Positions 1-10,944 of a DNA stretch of 64,000 bases are shown here, piece by piece. Position 1 is the stretch's first letter. Every line of letters starts with the position of its first letter. Source of the stretch: Stenocarpella maydis (taxonomy: Eukaryota; Ascomycota; Sordariomycetes; Diaporthales; Diaporthaceae); NCBI GenBank assembly GCA_002270565.1, contig NQMI01000097.1, positions 118,921-182,920 on the forward strand, in the 5' to 3' direction. The notes under the pieces were generated by a model. That model did no database searches, was not told the DNA's origin, and saw only the letters and a program-made list of their open reading frames with translations. Made by a program: the position numbers and the translations under genes.

Positions 1-222
1 GAGACGGCCGAGATGCAGCGGCGGGTGAGGGGGCTCTTCTGGGGTCTGAAGGAGGGGGAGGTCGGCGGGGTGGGGTTCGCAGAGGAGGCGGAGGATCTGG
101 TCGTTATTGATGCCGGGGGGAGCGTGGAGGAGGTTGCCGAGGAGATATGGCGGGTTGTCGGGCCGAGGGTTGAAGGGGTTGAGAGGGGGGAGCTTGGGAC
201 GGAGGTTAGGAGGGTATCGTGA
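1..222 (+). CDS. Thymidylate kinase, C-terminal end (partial at window edge)
   Basis: The reading frame is open from base 1 and stops with TGA at 220-222, so only the last 73 residues are in the window. They contain a run reading VIDAGGSVEEVAEEIWRVV followed by a GELGTEV tail. This matches the C-terminus of dTMP kinases (Cdc8/DTYMK type), where an 'I/VDA..S.E.V...I' segment is followed by a short tail ending in a P/E-L-G-E/T element. The enzyme phosphorylates dTMP to dTDP in DNA precursor synthesis. The P-loop and LID regions lie upstream of the window. It converges on the GTP cyclohydrolase gene, with 554 bp between the stop codons. The family call rests on this short segment only. Confidence 0.65.
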   Translation, partial: ETAEMQRRVRGLFWGLKEGEVGGVGFAEEAEDLVVIDAGGSVEEVAEEIWRVVGPRVEGVERGELGTEVRRVS

Positions 223-776
223 CGGCCGGTGGCTTGTCATCGGACTGGCATGCTTGTGCTTGGTCAGTGTATGACGGGTTCGCTGGGTAGGCAACACCCC
301 ATGCGGCCATCAATGCGTGTTCAGAGCAAAGAGTAGTAGTGATTATTTGCTCCCAGAGGGCATCCACGGTTTTCACAACATTATGTATGCTTTTGGGTGA
401 GTCTAGGAGTTGAGCATACAAACGCCAAACCTTTCGCACAGCTAGCCGAGCCCCCGGTTCCCCAAATGAATGCTTTGATGTTGAATACCATAGGCGGGCA
501 TGATGAATGCCAAACTGCGCCCCATCTACCGCGCTGCCCGCATTCCCCCCCCTCCCCCCCAAACGCCGAGAATCATATGCAAAACCAGACATGCTCGACG
601 GTGAAACGTGAAGCATGTTGGGGCGTTGCCGCTCCTTATAATGAGTTGATCATCCAGCCTTCCCGCTGAAGGCACCTCGTACAATGTCCTACGGCCCCGA
701 GACGAGGCTAAGGCGAGAAGATGCCCCGTTACCACCTCCCATAACGACACCTCCGAGACACCGCGGTATTAGTTCA
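223..776. other. Intergenic, between two convergent genes
   Basis: This is the shared 3' flank of the thymidylate kinase and GTP cyclohydrolase genes. It holds a C-rich run near 541-560 and no ORF with recognisable content. Confidence 0.6.
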
Positions 777-1786
777 TTAGGCCCGGCGGTTGACGCTGAT
801 TAGGTTCAGGAACTCATTCCTCGTCTTCTCCTTGCGCTCGAAGCACCCCAAGACACAGCTGGTGATGGTGCTCGTGCTGGTCTTCTCGACACCCCTCATG
901 ACCATGCACAGGTGGCTGGACTCCATGACGACCGCAACACCCTGGGGCTTGAGGACTTCCATGATAGCGTTGGCGACCTCCTTAGTGAGCCGCTCCTGTA
1001 TCTGCAACCGGCGGGCGAACAGCTCCGCGATCCGGGGCAGTTTCGAGATGCCGATGACAGACTGGTTTGGGATGTAGCCGATGTGCATCTGCAAGCTGCC
1101 GTCAGCCTCCTGGGCTCCACGAAGCGCCCGCGGGGGTGCCGGAGACTTACCTTGCCGGTGAAGGGCACGAGGTGGTGCTCGCACATGCTAAAGACCTCGA
1201 TGTCCTTGACGATGACCATCTCGTTGTGGCCCTCCTCGAAGATGGCGCCGTTGACGATGTCGCGCACGTTCTGCTGGTACCCCTTTGTGAAGAAGAGCAT
1301 CGCCTTGGCGTAGCGCTCAGGTGTGGCCAGCAGGCCCTCGCGGTCGGCGTCCTCGCCCACGCACTCGAGGATGGTCCGCACCGCACCGCACATGCGCGCC
1401 AGCCTCTTGTCCGCCTGCTCCTTGGTCTCCTCCAGCCGCTCGCGCGTGCCCGAGCTCGGCCGCGACAGCCCGTCAAAGTCGATGACGGGGCTCGGCGACC
1501 GCGTCAGCGTGCCGGCGCCGGCGCCGGCGGCGGTCGTGGTCGACGTGGGAGCCTCGGTGGCGGCGGCCGCGCGCGGCGTCGACTTCTTAGACTTCTTCTT
1601 CTTGGGGCGGTCGGGGATGTCTCGCGGGTCCCGCGCGGGGGCGCTGATGCTGTCCCGTCTCTCGTGGGCGCCGTTGACCTTGTGGTGCTTGCGTTTCTTG
1701 CTGCCGGGTCGCTCCTCGCCGTTGCGCCGCCCTCCGGAAGACGAGCTGGTGACGCTTGCGGTGTCCATTTTGTGTGCGGATGGCAT
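777..1786 (-). CDS. GCH1: GTP cyclohydrolase I
   Basis: Two exons, 1786-1151 and 1088-777, with a 62-bp GTAAGT..CAG intron; the phase closes to give 315 aa. The enzyme converts GTP to 7,8-dihydroneopterin triphosphate, the first step of folate (and tetrahydrobiopterin) synthesis. The first ~110 residues are a Ser/Lys/Ala-rich extension with basic clusters ([18 protein letters not shown]). The catalytic domain follows. The [11 protein letters not shown] motif places the zinc ligands at Cys202 and His205 and the active-site histidine beside them. The third zinc ligand is Cys273 in [17 protein letters not shown] and [12 protein letters not shown] are also textbook. The intron falls exactly after FTGK, and the protein continues [17 protein letters not shown]. 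The N-terminal extension is long compared with bacterial FolE; the basic clusters could act as a nuclear signal, which is inference. Divergent from TAF11. Confidence 0.97.
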
Positions 1787-2585
1787 TGGGAACTTGCAGC
1801 GTCTGCCTGCCTTTCTCCCTGTCCTGCCCGTCGGCCTGTTCAGCTCGTGGGTGGGTGGGTGGCTGGGTGTATGTATATGTATTATATATATAGCCTCTAT
1901 TTGCGTTCTTTTGTGCAGGTATGAGAGTTTGCAAGGGAAGAAAGGAATCAGGCAAGCATGGCAGGCATGTAGTCAGTATTTGTCGATTGGCAAATCAGTC
2001 ATGTGAAACAGGACAACGATGAGTCCCTGCAGGGAGAGATCAATTGAGGGCCACAGGAATGAGTCGAGTCCGGTTCGAAGGGTTGTTCGGCCTCCGATGC
2101 AGCTGACCGAAGAGAGGGCGAGATACATCGCAGGCGCAGGCGCAGGCGCAGGCGCAGGCGCAGGCAAATTTGCTGCAATGGCTGACTTACAGTCCCCCGT
2201 AGATACAGTTAGCTTGTTGCTGACCGCCGGGGTCGGGGGGGCTTGTCAGGGTCCTGCAGGCGCCAGGCGGGGCCTGCCTGCCGACCGGTCCTTATCTAAT
2301 CAGAGCTTGGTGGAGCACCACTCAGCTGGCCTTGGACTTGACTGTCGGCTCGACATCGCCCTCCAGGCGCGAACGTCACCTTTCGCATCTCCGGCATCGC
2401 GTCTTCTGGCATCCTCATCTCCCAAACCCGTCTCGCCGCGCCGTTTTCTTTCTTTCTTGCTTACAATATCCGCTCATTATTCAAATAAGCCGCTACTACT
2501 CCCGTCAAGCGCGCAGTACGGGCTTCTTGGTCTCTCCTCAATACGTGCTGCGCACGTCGCAATCTTGTTCACTCGCCTTGTCAAG
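1787..2585. promoter_or_regulatory. Shared divergent promoter region, GCH1 / TAF11
   Basis: About 800 bp separate the two start codons, so both promoters must lie here. It contains a CAGGCG tandem tract (2131-2165), an AT patch near 1872-1892 and a pyrimidine-rich stretch just before the TAF11 start (about 2440-2480), as is usual in fungal leaders. No specific factor site is claimed. Confidence 0.5.
2131..2165. repeat. CAGGCG hexanucleotide tandem repeat
   Basis: About six perfect copies of the 6-bp unit lie in the intergenic region 5' of TAF11. A length-polymorphic microsatellite is the simplest reading. Confidence 0.9.
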
Positions 2586-3764
2586 ATGAGCTCGCCGCCG
2601 TACCAAAGCCAAACCTCTCCTCCTGCGCACTCCCCTCCCTATCCATCGCACTCCCAGCTGCCATCCCTCAACACACTCGCGAATGGCGCCGGTTCGTCCA
2701 AGAAGCGCTCTGCCGGTGACGGCGGCCCCTCTCCCTCCATCAAGCGGAGGAAGCCCTCCACAATGTCAGTCGGCTCAGTCGGCTCCGCCCATCCGCTCCG
2801 ACAGACCTCCTTCCCGCCCGACGAGTCTCCCTTCGCCGCCAGGTCCCCTAGTGTGGGATTCGACAACGACAATGCCAGCATGGTGTCCGGCTCCGCCGTT
2901 TCGGTCAGTGCGCCCGCGAGGAAGAAGCGCGGCCGTAAGAGCAAGGCCGACAAGGCTCGCGAGGCCGCCGAGAAGGAGGGGACACCCAGTGCTGTCGGGG
3001 GCAGAGCCATGACCGCTGCCAGTGGTAGGAGCGGAGCTGGAAGGGGAGCAACGAGCGCCGTCGGCGATGACGGTGCGGATGACGATGAGGAGGAAGACAA
3101 GGATGTCAAGGCCAAGATGGGTGTGGCGCAGTTCGAGAGGAGCAGGGAGGAGCGCGAGGAGGAGAAGAAGCTGCGATTCATGCTCGTGCAACAGATGGAT
3201 AAGGACCAGACTGAGAGATACGAGATGTGGCACGCCGCAAAGCTGACCGAGAGTGTGGTCAAGAGGGTAAGCACCTGGCAACCGACCCGTATCCTGCCAA
3301 ATGCCCATGTGGGACCGAGACACTGACCCTGCCTGCTGTAGATTGTCAATGCTGCTGTCTCGCAATCTGTGCCCGCCAATGTCACCAAAGCCATGCAGTC
3401 GGTTGCAAAGGTTTTCCTCGGCGACATCATTGAGGAATCACGAAGGGTGCAAGCAGAGTGGATCGACAAGTCAGGCGAGCCACAAGCCGAAGAGGGCATT
3501 GCCTTTCCTCCTTGGCCCTACGAGGAAGAGGAGCACTGGGACGAGCCTGAGGATGGCCGACCGAGGGCAACACACCCCAAGGTCAAACCCAAGGAGCCGC
3601 CCAGGGGCGCCTTACGTCCGGATCACGTGCGCGAGGCTTGGAGACGGTACAAGCAAGGAGCCGAGGGCGGAAATGTCGGCGCCCTGGGTCTGTGGCACCA
3701 GCAGCAGAGCAGCGGTGTTGAGAGGTTTGGTGTCAAGACCCGTGGCCGCCGCTTGTTCAAGTGA
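2586..3764 (+). CDS. TAF11: Transcription initiation factor TFIID subunit 11 (TAF11)
   Basis: Two exons, 2586-3266 and 3342-3764, with a 75-bp GTAAGC..TAG intron in phase 0; 367 aa. TAF11 pairs with TAF13 through a histone fold inside TFIID and helps RNA polymerase II pre-initiation complex assembly. Residues 1-~185 are low-complexity Ser/Pro with a basic stretch (KKRGRKSKADKAR), then an acidic run (DDDEEEDKD). The TAFII28-type histone fold begins around residue 195. It reads TERYEMWHAAKLTESVVKR, then IVNAAVSQSVPANVTKAM after the intron, then VAKVFLGDIIEESRRVQAEW, and ends with LRPDHVREAWRRYKQ. That is the usual YExxR.../FVGEvVE.../LxPxHxREAxRR order. The ATG at 2586 is preferred because upstream in-frame sequence is low quality and non-conserved. 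The long N-terminus is normal for fungal homologues. Confidence 0.93.
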
Positions 3765-5938
3765 ATGTCGTGGCGGCGTGGATACCCATAACCGCATGCT
3801 GACGCATGTGCCGTTTGTCGCATTGCGGAAGCATCAGGTTCTCAACATGCACGATCGCGCCCGCGTGTCCAGTCATGCCCTACCAAGCTGCGCGGCTTGA
3901 AAGAAGAGCGCCATCCTGCACATTAGTTCCCGGGCAGAGTGCCCACGCAGCACCTTCCCGGATGGTCTATGGACCGGATGGTCCATGGAGACGGAGAACG
4001 CAGAGCCAGCAGAAATGATACCCATCGGAGGCCTGCAACCCCCCCCCCCGAAACAAACAGCAGTGACTATACCAAATAAATTGAATTAATCAGCTGACAG
4101 CCCGCGATTCAAGAGATTCGCCGGGTGTTTGGCTTGAGTGACGAAATACAGCCCCGATTTGATCACGGACGATCAGCTTGCAGATACGAGGAACATGGGC
4201 ACGATGCAGTCACCAACGGCGGGGGCTAACGCCTAGAGGCTGCAGCATCCGCGCACACCGAGACGATTTGGATCCCATGGCGTAAAGGAACGGGGCATTT
4301 GTTATTTGCAGCAACAAATGCAACGTTCTGACCCTCCCACTCAGGCACTTCGTCGCCACTGCCCCAGTTCCCCAGATCTTGGCGCACCTAGCCGCTCGGG
4401 GTGGAAGCAGGCTATGCCTCGGCGAAAGACCGTCCACATGTTATTGCAAGGGTCGCCGTTCGGAAAACCGGCCAGCTGAGGCTTGGACGAGTGGTGTCGT
4501 GCAATTAGACTTCCCCGTCTCCACACCTGCTAACCCCTCCGGGGCCATCCCATGCGAAGGTTCCAATTTTATCTGGGTCTACTACATCAGCAGAGGTGAA
4601 TGGGGCCAGCTTGCCAGCCTGCCTGGCGGCACGATTGCTTGCTGCGTGTCACACACGACGATGGCGGCACTCTGCAATACACGGGCGGGTTGGCACGCAC
4701 AAATCTCTTACCCCTGGACAGTCTCGTCACCCGTTTCATTTTATTTATCGTGAATAGCGGCGGGAGGAGGCGCGCAGCAAAGGCCCGAATGGCGGGGGGG
4801 CGGGGCACAACTGCGGGTGATCGACTTCGAATACACAATGGGTAAGTGAAGCGTACCGCTGTTTCAAGACTTCCACCTACCCCGGCAACCACTTTAACCA
4901 CAGCTGTGCGCGAGGCTGGGCCAAGACAGCTGTAGCTGGTTGCCTTCAACCCCAGCGTGTCCATCATGTAATTACAGATCCCCACCCCAGTCTACGAGCA
5001 AGATGGCTGGATTGATAGCAGAACCTGCTAAGCCTGTCCTCCTTGTTTCGGCCTCTTCCAGCGCAACGACAGTGCGCCACAGTGATTGGTGGTTCACAAA
5101 CCCCGATTCCCCGCATCGCTACTTTCGGCTCACGTTTATATGCTTGCTTTGCGAGGTTGGGTGTCAGCTGGAATCAAGGAACTCATGCGCAAGACTTGGT
5201 ATCGAATGACTTGCTGTCACCCCTTCTCTGAGACTCGCATAAGTTCATCCCTCTGGATGCCTTCGGACCATAGTAATCCTCGATCTGTCGGCCTGTTACC
5301 TAACAACGTCACAGCCATTGACACCCCCTTGGCGGGTACCCACGTATCTGGAATCGACCTCTGGGCTCTTCTCTGTCTGGCCCGCTGGTCCCATGTTGAC
5401 GATGCAGCCACCGAACGTCTAGCCTGCTCTATACTCTGCAGTCGTCCCCTGTCAGCTCAGGCACGGCTCTACCTGCCCTCCCTCCGCAGCTTGGACGATG
5501 GGCTAGAAGCTTGGGGAAATTTGGATGTGCGGCCCCACGTTTCTCAACTCCAGAGTCCTCGGCTACTGCAGGCAGTGTGCAATGCGGACACCTGCTCTCG
5601 AGGTTTCAAGGATGCATTCCCCAAGAGCCCAGACTGGCGGTGGTGTAATAAGTGTGAGACGGCGGCTGGCTGGGATGGGGCTTCCGTCATACCCATCACT
5701 CACATCACAGCAATGGACGAGGGTGTCGGCCGAGGGAGTGGCACACAAAAGCTTGTGATGGGCCCTGCTTCGTCTATATGAACTGACGTACCCCCTCCGG
5801 ACCCCCCCCCCAGCTGACTGAAATATGCTCCGAGTCATCCAGAGGGACGAGTTCTATTGTCATAGCTTTCTTACAAAGCCAACTTTGCACATACCCAACA
5901 CTCGTTGTCATCGGGAGCCAACCCTTCACACAATCATC
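3765..5938. other. Intergenic, 2.2 kb, no gene modelled
   Basis: Only short, compositionally unremarkable open frames were found on either strand. The longest (about 5086-5781, +) starts from TTG and shows no motif, so it is not called. Poly-C tracts occur near 4040 and 5800. The last ~150 bp are presumably the promoter of the downstream HsbA-type gene. Confidence 0.5.
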
Positions 5939-6745
5939 ATGAAGTACTCGCTCACCCTCGCTGCCCTGGCGGCAGGCGCATATGCCACCAACATGCCCAG
6001 CGTCGTCCTTGAGCGTGACCTGGCCACCATCCAGGGTGTGATCGGCCAAGTCTCCACCAAGCTGACGGCGCTCAACGACGCCGCCCAGAGCTTCAGTGGT
6101 GACGCAAGCGGCCTCACGACCGCGTCCAGCGACCTCGCCAGCACCATCAAGTCTGGTACCAGCACCGTGCAGGGAACTGACGCGCTGACGCTCACCGACG
6201 CCGTCTCGCTGCAGTCGACGGTGCAGGAGCTGCAGGGCAAGGCCCAGACCCTCGTCGACAACCTGTCGTCCAAGAAGACGGCCATTGAGCAGGCCAGGCT
6301 CTGCGACACCGTTCTGCAGCAGTCCGAGGGCCTGTCGACAGACTCCCAGGCTCTCATCGACGCCATCGTCTCAAAGGTGCCGCAGGAGGCCCAGGCCATA
6401 GCCCAGAACCTCGTTGCAGGCTTCACCTCCACCCTCCAGCAGAACCAGGCCAACTTCGCCAAGGGCAACTGCACCAACGCCGCAGCAGGTGGTGGCGGCG
6501 GTGGTAGCTCCGCCCCTCCCACTACCACAGGAAGCGGCTCCCAGCCGTCGACCCTTCCGACGTCTCCTAGCGGCGGCTCCTCCTCTGGCAGCGGCGGCAG
6601 CTCTTCCGGCGGCGGCAACGCCACTCATACCAGCGGCGGCGCCGCCGCCCCGACCTCCTCTAGCCCGAGCCAGTTCACCGGTGCTGCCGTTGCGAACGGT
6701 GTACCCATGGCTGGTCTCCTCGGTGTCCTCGCTTTCCTTTTCTAA
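5939..6745 (+). CDS. HsbA-family cell-wall protein, probably GPI-anchored
   Basis: Single exon, 268 aa. A signal peptide is visible (MKYSLTLAALAAGAYA, cleavage near residue 16). Residues ~20-180 follow the hydrophobic surface-binding protein A / cell wall galactomannoprotein pattern: a helical Ala/Ser/Leu-rich repeat with VLERDLATIQGVIGQVSTKL, AQSFSGD, DALTLTDAVSLQSTVQELQ and AIVSKVPQEAQAIAQNL. One cysteine sits in ARLCDTV and another in KGNCTN. A Gly/Ser/Thr-rich stalk (~185-250) follows, then a short hydrophobic C-terminus (AGLLGVLAFLF), which is the layout of a GPI signal. Family members sit in the wall or coat hydrophobic surfaces; HsbA of Aspergillus recruits cutinase to polyester. The start is the first ATG ahead of the signal peptide, preceded by ACAATCATC. 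Confidence 0.9.
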   Translation: MKYSLTLAALAAGAYATNMPSVVLERDLATIQGVIGQVSTKLTALNDAAQSFSGDASGLTTASSDLASTIKSGTSTVQGTDALTLTDAVSLQSTVQELQGKAQTLVDNLSSKKTAIEQARLCDTVLQQSEGLSTDSQALIDAIVSKVPQEAQAIAQNLVAGFTSTLQQNQANFAKGNCTNAAAGGGGGGSSAPPTTTGSGSQPSTLPTSPSGGSSSGSGGSSSGGGNATHTSGGAAAPTSSSPSQFTGAAVANGVPMAGLLGVLAFLF

Positions 6746-7247
6746 GCAATACACTACCGACATTAAATGTGCCTAACCAGGAGTTGAAAGGACGTTCGCG
6801 AGGCAGCCTGTCTTGGTTAGTGAAGGGGCGAGGCGTGATGGTGGGCTGTAGGGGGCGGTCTGGCACTGCATCGGTGTGGGACACGGGACATTTTTAACCC
6901 TGCACACAAGTGTTTATAGTTGTCGGCTGTACCTGGGTTGCTCTAGTGAAAACAACTGCGGCTCTTGGGTGTTTTCATTTTGTTCACTTCGTGGAAAAGT
7001 AAACATCGAGAATATAATACATGTACAGACGCGTGGTTCTCACTTCACCTGATTTGACTCAATAACTTTACGGGGGAAGACTCCGAGTGACTGGCGCGTA
7101 AAATTGCCGAAACAAGTCTCACTGGATTTCCAAACAGCGCCCGGCGGTTGGCGCATGAATTCTTAAGCTGCTGTAGGACAGGCTTACTTGCTGGGGCTCT
7201 GTTGCTTATGATGGGCTTTACTGAAAGTGACGGGGCCTTTTTTTTTT
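6746..7247. other. Intergenic, ends in the T-tract targeted by the transposon
   Basis: This is the 3' flank of the HsbA-type gene. It finishes with a run of ten T (7238-7247) directly against the transposon terminus. No gene seen. Confidence 0.6.
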
Positions 7248-7292
7248 GAGATCGGAGATTCGCACCAGAAAAAACGGAGGGTACACCGGTAC
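7248..7292 (+). repeat. MULE terminal inverted repeat, left
   Basis: First 45 bp of the element. They pair with 10144-10188 in inverse orientation with a single mismatch at position 20 of the repeat. Confidence 0.93.
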
Positions 7293-7669
7293 AAGTACAC
7301 CCCCCGTGCGCCAACATTATTTTGCACCACCCATTCGCTATACAAATCAACAATATATAGTCATTAACTACACATCTATCGCTATATATAAATGCCACTA
7401 TCATCGCTTCCGCTTGCCCCCATCATTTCTTCTCCCCTAGTATTTTGCTACTTCTTTCATCTGCTAGGGCGTTCCTTAACTAATCCGAGCACCTGAATCT
7501 CCTCCTAGGTCTCCTTCTCATCGCCGATGAGGTCCTCCACAGTCAGGTCTACCCATAGCAGCTGGTTAACCGTCTCACGAGCACTCATACGGCGCTTCTT
7601 AGCTGCTAGCTCGGGTGTTGCAGTCGTCGCCGCTGGCGAGGCTGCAGCTGCAGATCATTACTTTAGAAG

Positions 7670-9400
7670 CTAATGAGTGGCTGGCTTCGTGAGCCCTACT
7701 TCCAACTGCTTATCCCGTTGGACAGCTTCTCGCTTATTCTTCCTGCTATAGGAGTCCTTCTTATTAAGGGACTGGAGGGTCTCATTATTCCATTCAAATG
7801 CTAAATTAACTCGTTGTACAGAAGCTATAGTCGCCCTCATTTTATTGCCTGCCCTACTACCCAGACTGGTAGTTATTGAGGTTGTCTTCTTGCCCAATAT
7901 AGCCTTCCTATGGTTGGCGAGGATTCCTTCTTCTTATGCGCTAAACGTGCTCTTATCGCAAGGTCTTCCCTTTATAGTAGTAACCTTTATAAGCAAGTGG
8001 ATTATAAGGAGAGGATTCCCGAGCGAGAGATCATAATCTAGCTAATAAGACTTATAAATATCCTCCTTCTTTAGGGGCAACTTAGCGTTATACCTGTCTA
8101 TAAGGCGGTTTGTGCAGGGCAAGCCATATTGGGTATAGATGGGGCAATTGCATGAGACTAGCGAGCAGTTGCCCCGTAGGATCTGCTTCTTAACCATATA
8201 TAGTGCTTGACTTCTTATTATTATGAGAAGGTTAAGGGCCGCCTATGAGACTTAAAGCGGAAGCTTGCTAAGCTACTTCTTCCCATTAAACTTCTCTAGG
8301 GAGTATATCTTCTAGCGGGCTTCCTTAGCATGTAGGGCATAAGAAATATCGCTAATTATCTCGTTGGTAGCCTTAATTAGGTATAGAATGTTTCCCATCC
8401 TGTAGCCGAGAAAGACCTTTAATTTGCGGTATATAGCCTCTATGGAGGAGGTTGCATATAAGCCGAAGTTGAGGGTCTTGTAAGTCTTATGCGCAGCCCA
8501 TTTAGCAACAATCTTCTCTTCCTCATTGATATACTAGGTCTTGAGATAGTTAATAATTACTGCCTGGTCTATGAACTTCTCTTAAAGGCGCTGCCAAGCT
8601 ATCTTATAGATCTGATGATTAGTTGAGAACTCCATAATCTTAAGTAGGTTAAATAGAGCCTGGTAAGTATAGGGAATATCCTTTAGATTAGGGACCCTTG
8701 CGGGTATTATGGCCTTATTTCTCCCGGGCCTATTGAGTGATTCCTTATCCTCTATATTAGTAGCTTTATCTTCTAATTTATCCTCCTCTTCTCCCATTAC
8801 CTATAGCTTCTTCTACTTCTTTTTAATATTCAGGGTAACATTTGCGTTAATATGGAAGATATATAGTTGGTGATGTGCTTGGGGGAATTCGTGGCTAAGG
8901 GCGTTGATTAGAGTAGTATCATAGTTAGTGATGAAAAGCGTCGGATTATCGGCTTGGTAATGGCAAAGGAGCTTGTAAGCTTGCTCAAGAAGCTATCGGA
9001 AGTTGGGTTCCTTCTTACCATTGATAATGCCTTGGAATAGGGGCAAGTTCTTCCTCATATGGGTTATATAAGTGCCTTAGAAGTACAGCATCTTCTTGTT
9101 GTTTGTTGCATATATATAGTTAAGTGAGAGGCACTGCGTGAAGTGCTTCTCTTAAATCCATAATATCTGCTCGTTTATATACCAAAAGATACCCGTAACG
9201 TTATTCTTGCTATTAATTATAAAGCGGTATTAATATCCCTTCTTCTTAAGCAAGTCTAATAAGGCTTATATTAGAGTATAGATTCCTTGCTTCTCCTTGC
9301 GCTAGCCTGCCAGCCAGTCCTTTATTATATTCGGTCCCATAAGAATGTTGGGATACTATTATTGAAGCGCTTACTTAAGCTTCTTCGGCTTTGCTATTAA
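7670..9400 (-). pseudogene. MULE transposase, inactivated by RIP
   Basis: Read on the minus strand, the region 9250-8860 gives a MULE transposase core. The first catalytic block reads LSLNYIYATNNKKM where the family has a D in 'LSLDyTY.TN'. The second reads LFITNYDTTLINALSHEFP and continues QLYIFHINANV, where active copies have 'iTDyD.aLinA....FP...hqLCifHI..NV'. Both catalytic Asp positions read as Asn (GAC to AAC, GAT to AAT), and several Gln codons are now TAA or TAG. The last ~38 residues (7785-7670, starting ETLQSL, ending LTKPATH) are still open and match the tail kept in the short copy. The 5' boundary is approximate. The protein is certainly non-functional. Confidence 0.8.
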
Positions 9401-10143
9401 GGGATCCTTAGCGGTATGAGCGAGAAAGTTGTGCTAGGCTTCCGTCAGCCTTGCCCAGTTACGTTGGGCTTCGCCGACTTCTTGAGGACCGTGATGGGTA
9501 TATATACTCTCTTAGATTACAAGCTTCTATTTCCCTCCTATTGCCTTTATTATATGGGCCAGTGCTTTCCATCTATAGCCTGCTTTAATTGTTGTGGCGT
9601 TAGTTGTTGTGGCAGTTAAAGGTTGCTAGTAGCCGCGGCTATACGCTAAGACCACCCAATTTAGCTCCAACCTTTGGGTCGCGGTTAGAAATCCTGCAGA
9701 TTTTATAGCTTTATCTAAGTTAGCCTTAAGGTTAGTATAGGTTTTGTATCTATCGTGGAAAAGTTGCAGGAAGGCAGGAGGATTGGAAAGTGCTAGTTGG
9801 TATCTATTTATAGCAGTAATATTAGTATTCCACTTGAGATAATCTATCTGCTACTACGCCTTAAGGTGGGTATAGTCGGGAACCTGTACTATGGCTGTAA
9901 TACTAGCAAATTCAATTCTAACTTATAAAAATGTATTTTTGATGGCAGAATAATTGATTGTAAGAAGATCTAGTTGGTATCACATATAGTAGGTGGTTGG
10001 CAAGGGAGTGTTGTTAGGTGGGTAAAGGAGGAATAGCAGGTCTGCAAGTTGGGGGCATAAAACGCACTTGGTATAGGTGGTGCGCTTGTAGGGTGATGTT
10101 GAATGGGGCGCTCTGATTGGCTGCAGCGCAGGGGGTTAACAAC

Positions 10144-10188
10144 GTACCGGTGTACCCTCCGTTTTTTCCGGTGCGAATCTCCGATCTC
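10144..10188 (-). repeat. MULE terminal inverted repeat, right
   Basis: Inverse partner of 7248-7292. A 12-base T-tract follows directly. Confidence 0.93.
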
Positions 10189-10944
10189 TTTTTTTTTTTT
10201 GGAATTCAACGAAAGTCTATATGCACATCTGCATTTCAGTCATCTGGTACACCGTTGGTGGGAGTCTAATTCGTTGAAGACAACGACCTCCTCTGGACTG
10301 CATTGCCACGTGCAACATTTGATCGCCTGCAAACTGGAGCCTTTCACATGCTTTGCATTGGACGACAACCAACAACCTCAGCTCCAAATTTGAACGGATT
10401 GTTGTCTGAACGGTCTTGATGATGTTTCAAAGGTGTAATAACTATGCTTTTCTGTACCGTCCATTCGGAGACAGGCGTCCCCTCCCTCCCCTTGTCTGGC
10501 CAACTAGAATCATAGCATTTCAGTAACAAGTATATAGGTAGTTACTTGGCAACACATGGACCATATATACTTCATTTGAAAGAGATATCATCAAGAACCA
10601 AAGCGTGCGCTATTTCATTGGCTAAATAAAACATTGGGAAGGAGTCAACAAAAGCTCCACCCGCTGATGCCATCTAGACATTGACGCACGGCAAGACAGG
10701 AACCAAGACCAGGAGCCCGTGACAGGCCTACCATTGCTCATCGTCGGCCTTCTGTCTCTCAATGATCCTTGGAGGCCTATGATATTAGGAACTGGATCCA
10801 GGGGAAGGGTCTCAACGACGTTCTCCTAATCCGGCCCGACAACTCGCCGCAGGACCCTAAAGTCGAGGCATGTTGGGATCAGTGGTGGCTGCGTTCGGAG
10901 TTAGAGGCTGGCACATTTACTTCTGGGCCGGCATTCATGAGAAA
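10189..10944. other. Intergenic
   Basis: This lies between the transposon and the 3' end of the 633-aa membrane-protein gene. No coding signal seen on either strand. Confidence 0.5.

Larger units (their letters stand above)
7248..10188 (-). mobile_element. Full-length Mutator-like (MULE) DNA transposon, RIP-mutated
   Basis: A 2.94-kb element with 45-bp terminal inverted repeats beginning GAGATCGGAGATTCGCACC (7248-7292 and 10144-10188), differing at one position (A versus G). Both sides abut T-tracts (10 T left, 12 T right), consistent with an 8-bp duplication of a poly-T target. The interior is markedly AT/TA-rich against its neighbours. On the minus strand it carries a transposase broken by stops of the CAA/CAG-to-TAA/TAG kind. 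The family is inferred from that transposase. The short relative at 27348-28024 shares both ends and shows the unmutated sequence. No other gene lies inside. Confidence 0.9.

Noticed and set aside
5086..5781. A 231-codon open frame on the plus strand
   Set aside because: Starts from TTG, shows no recognisable motif, and composition looks non-coding.
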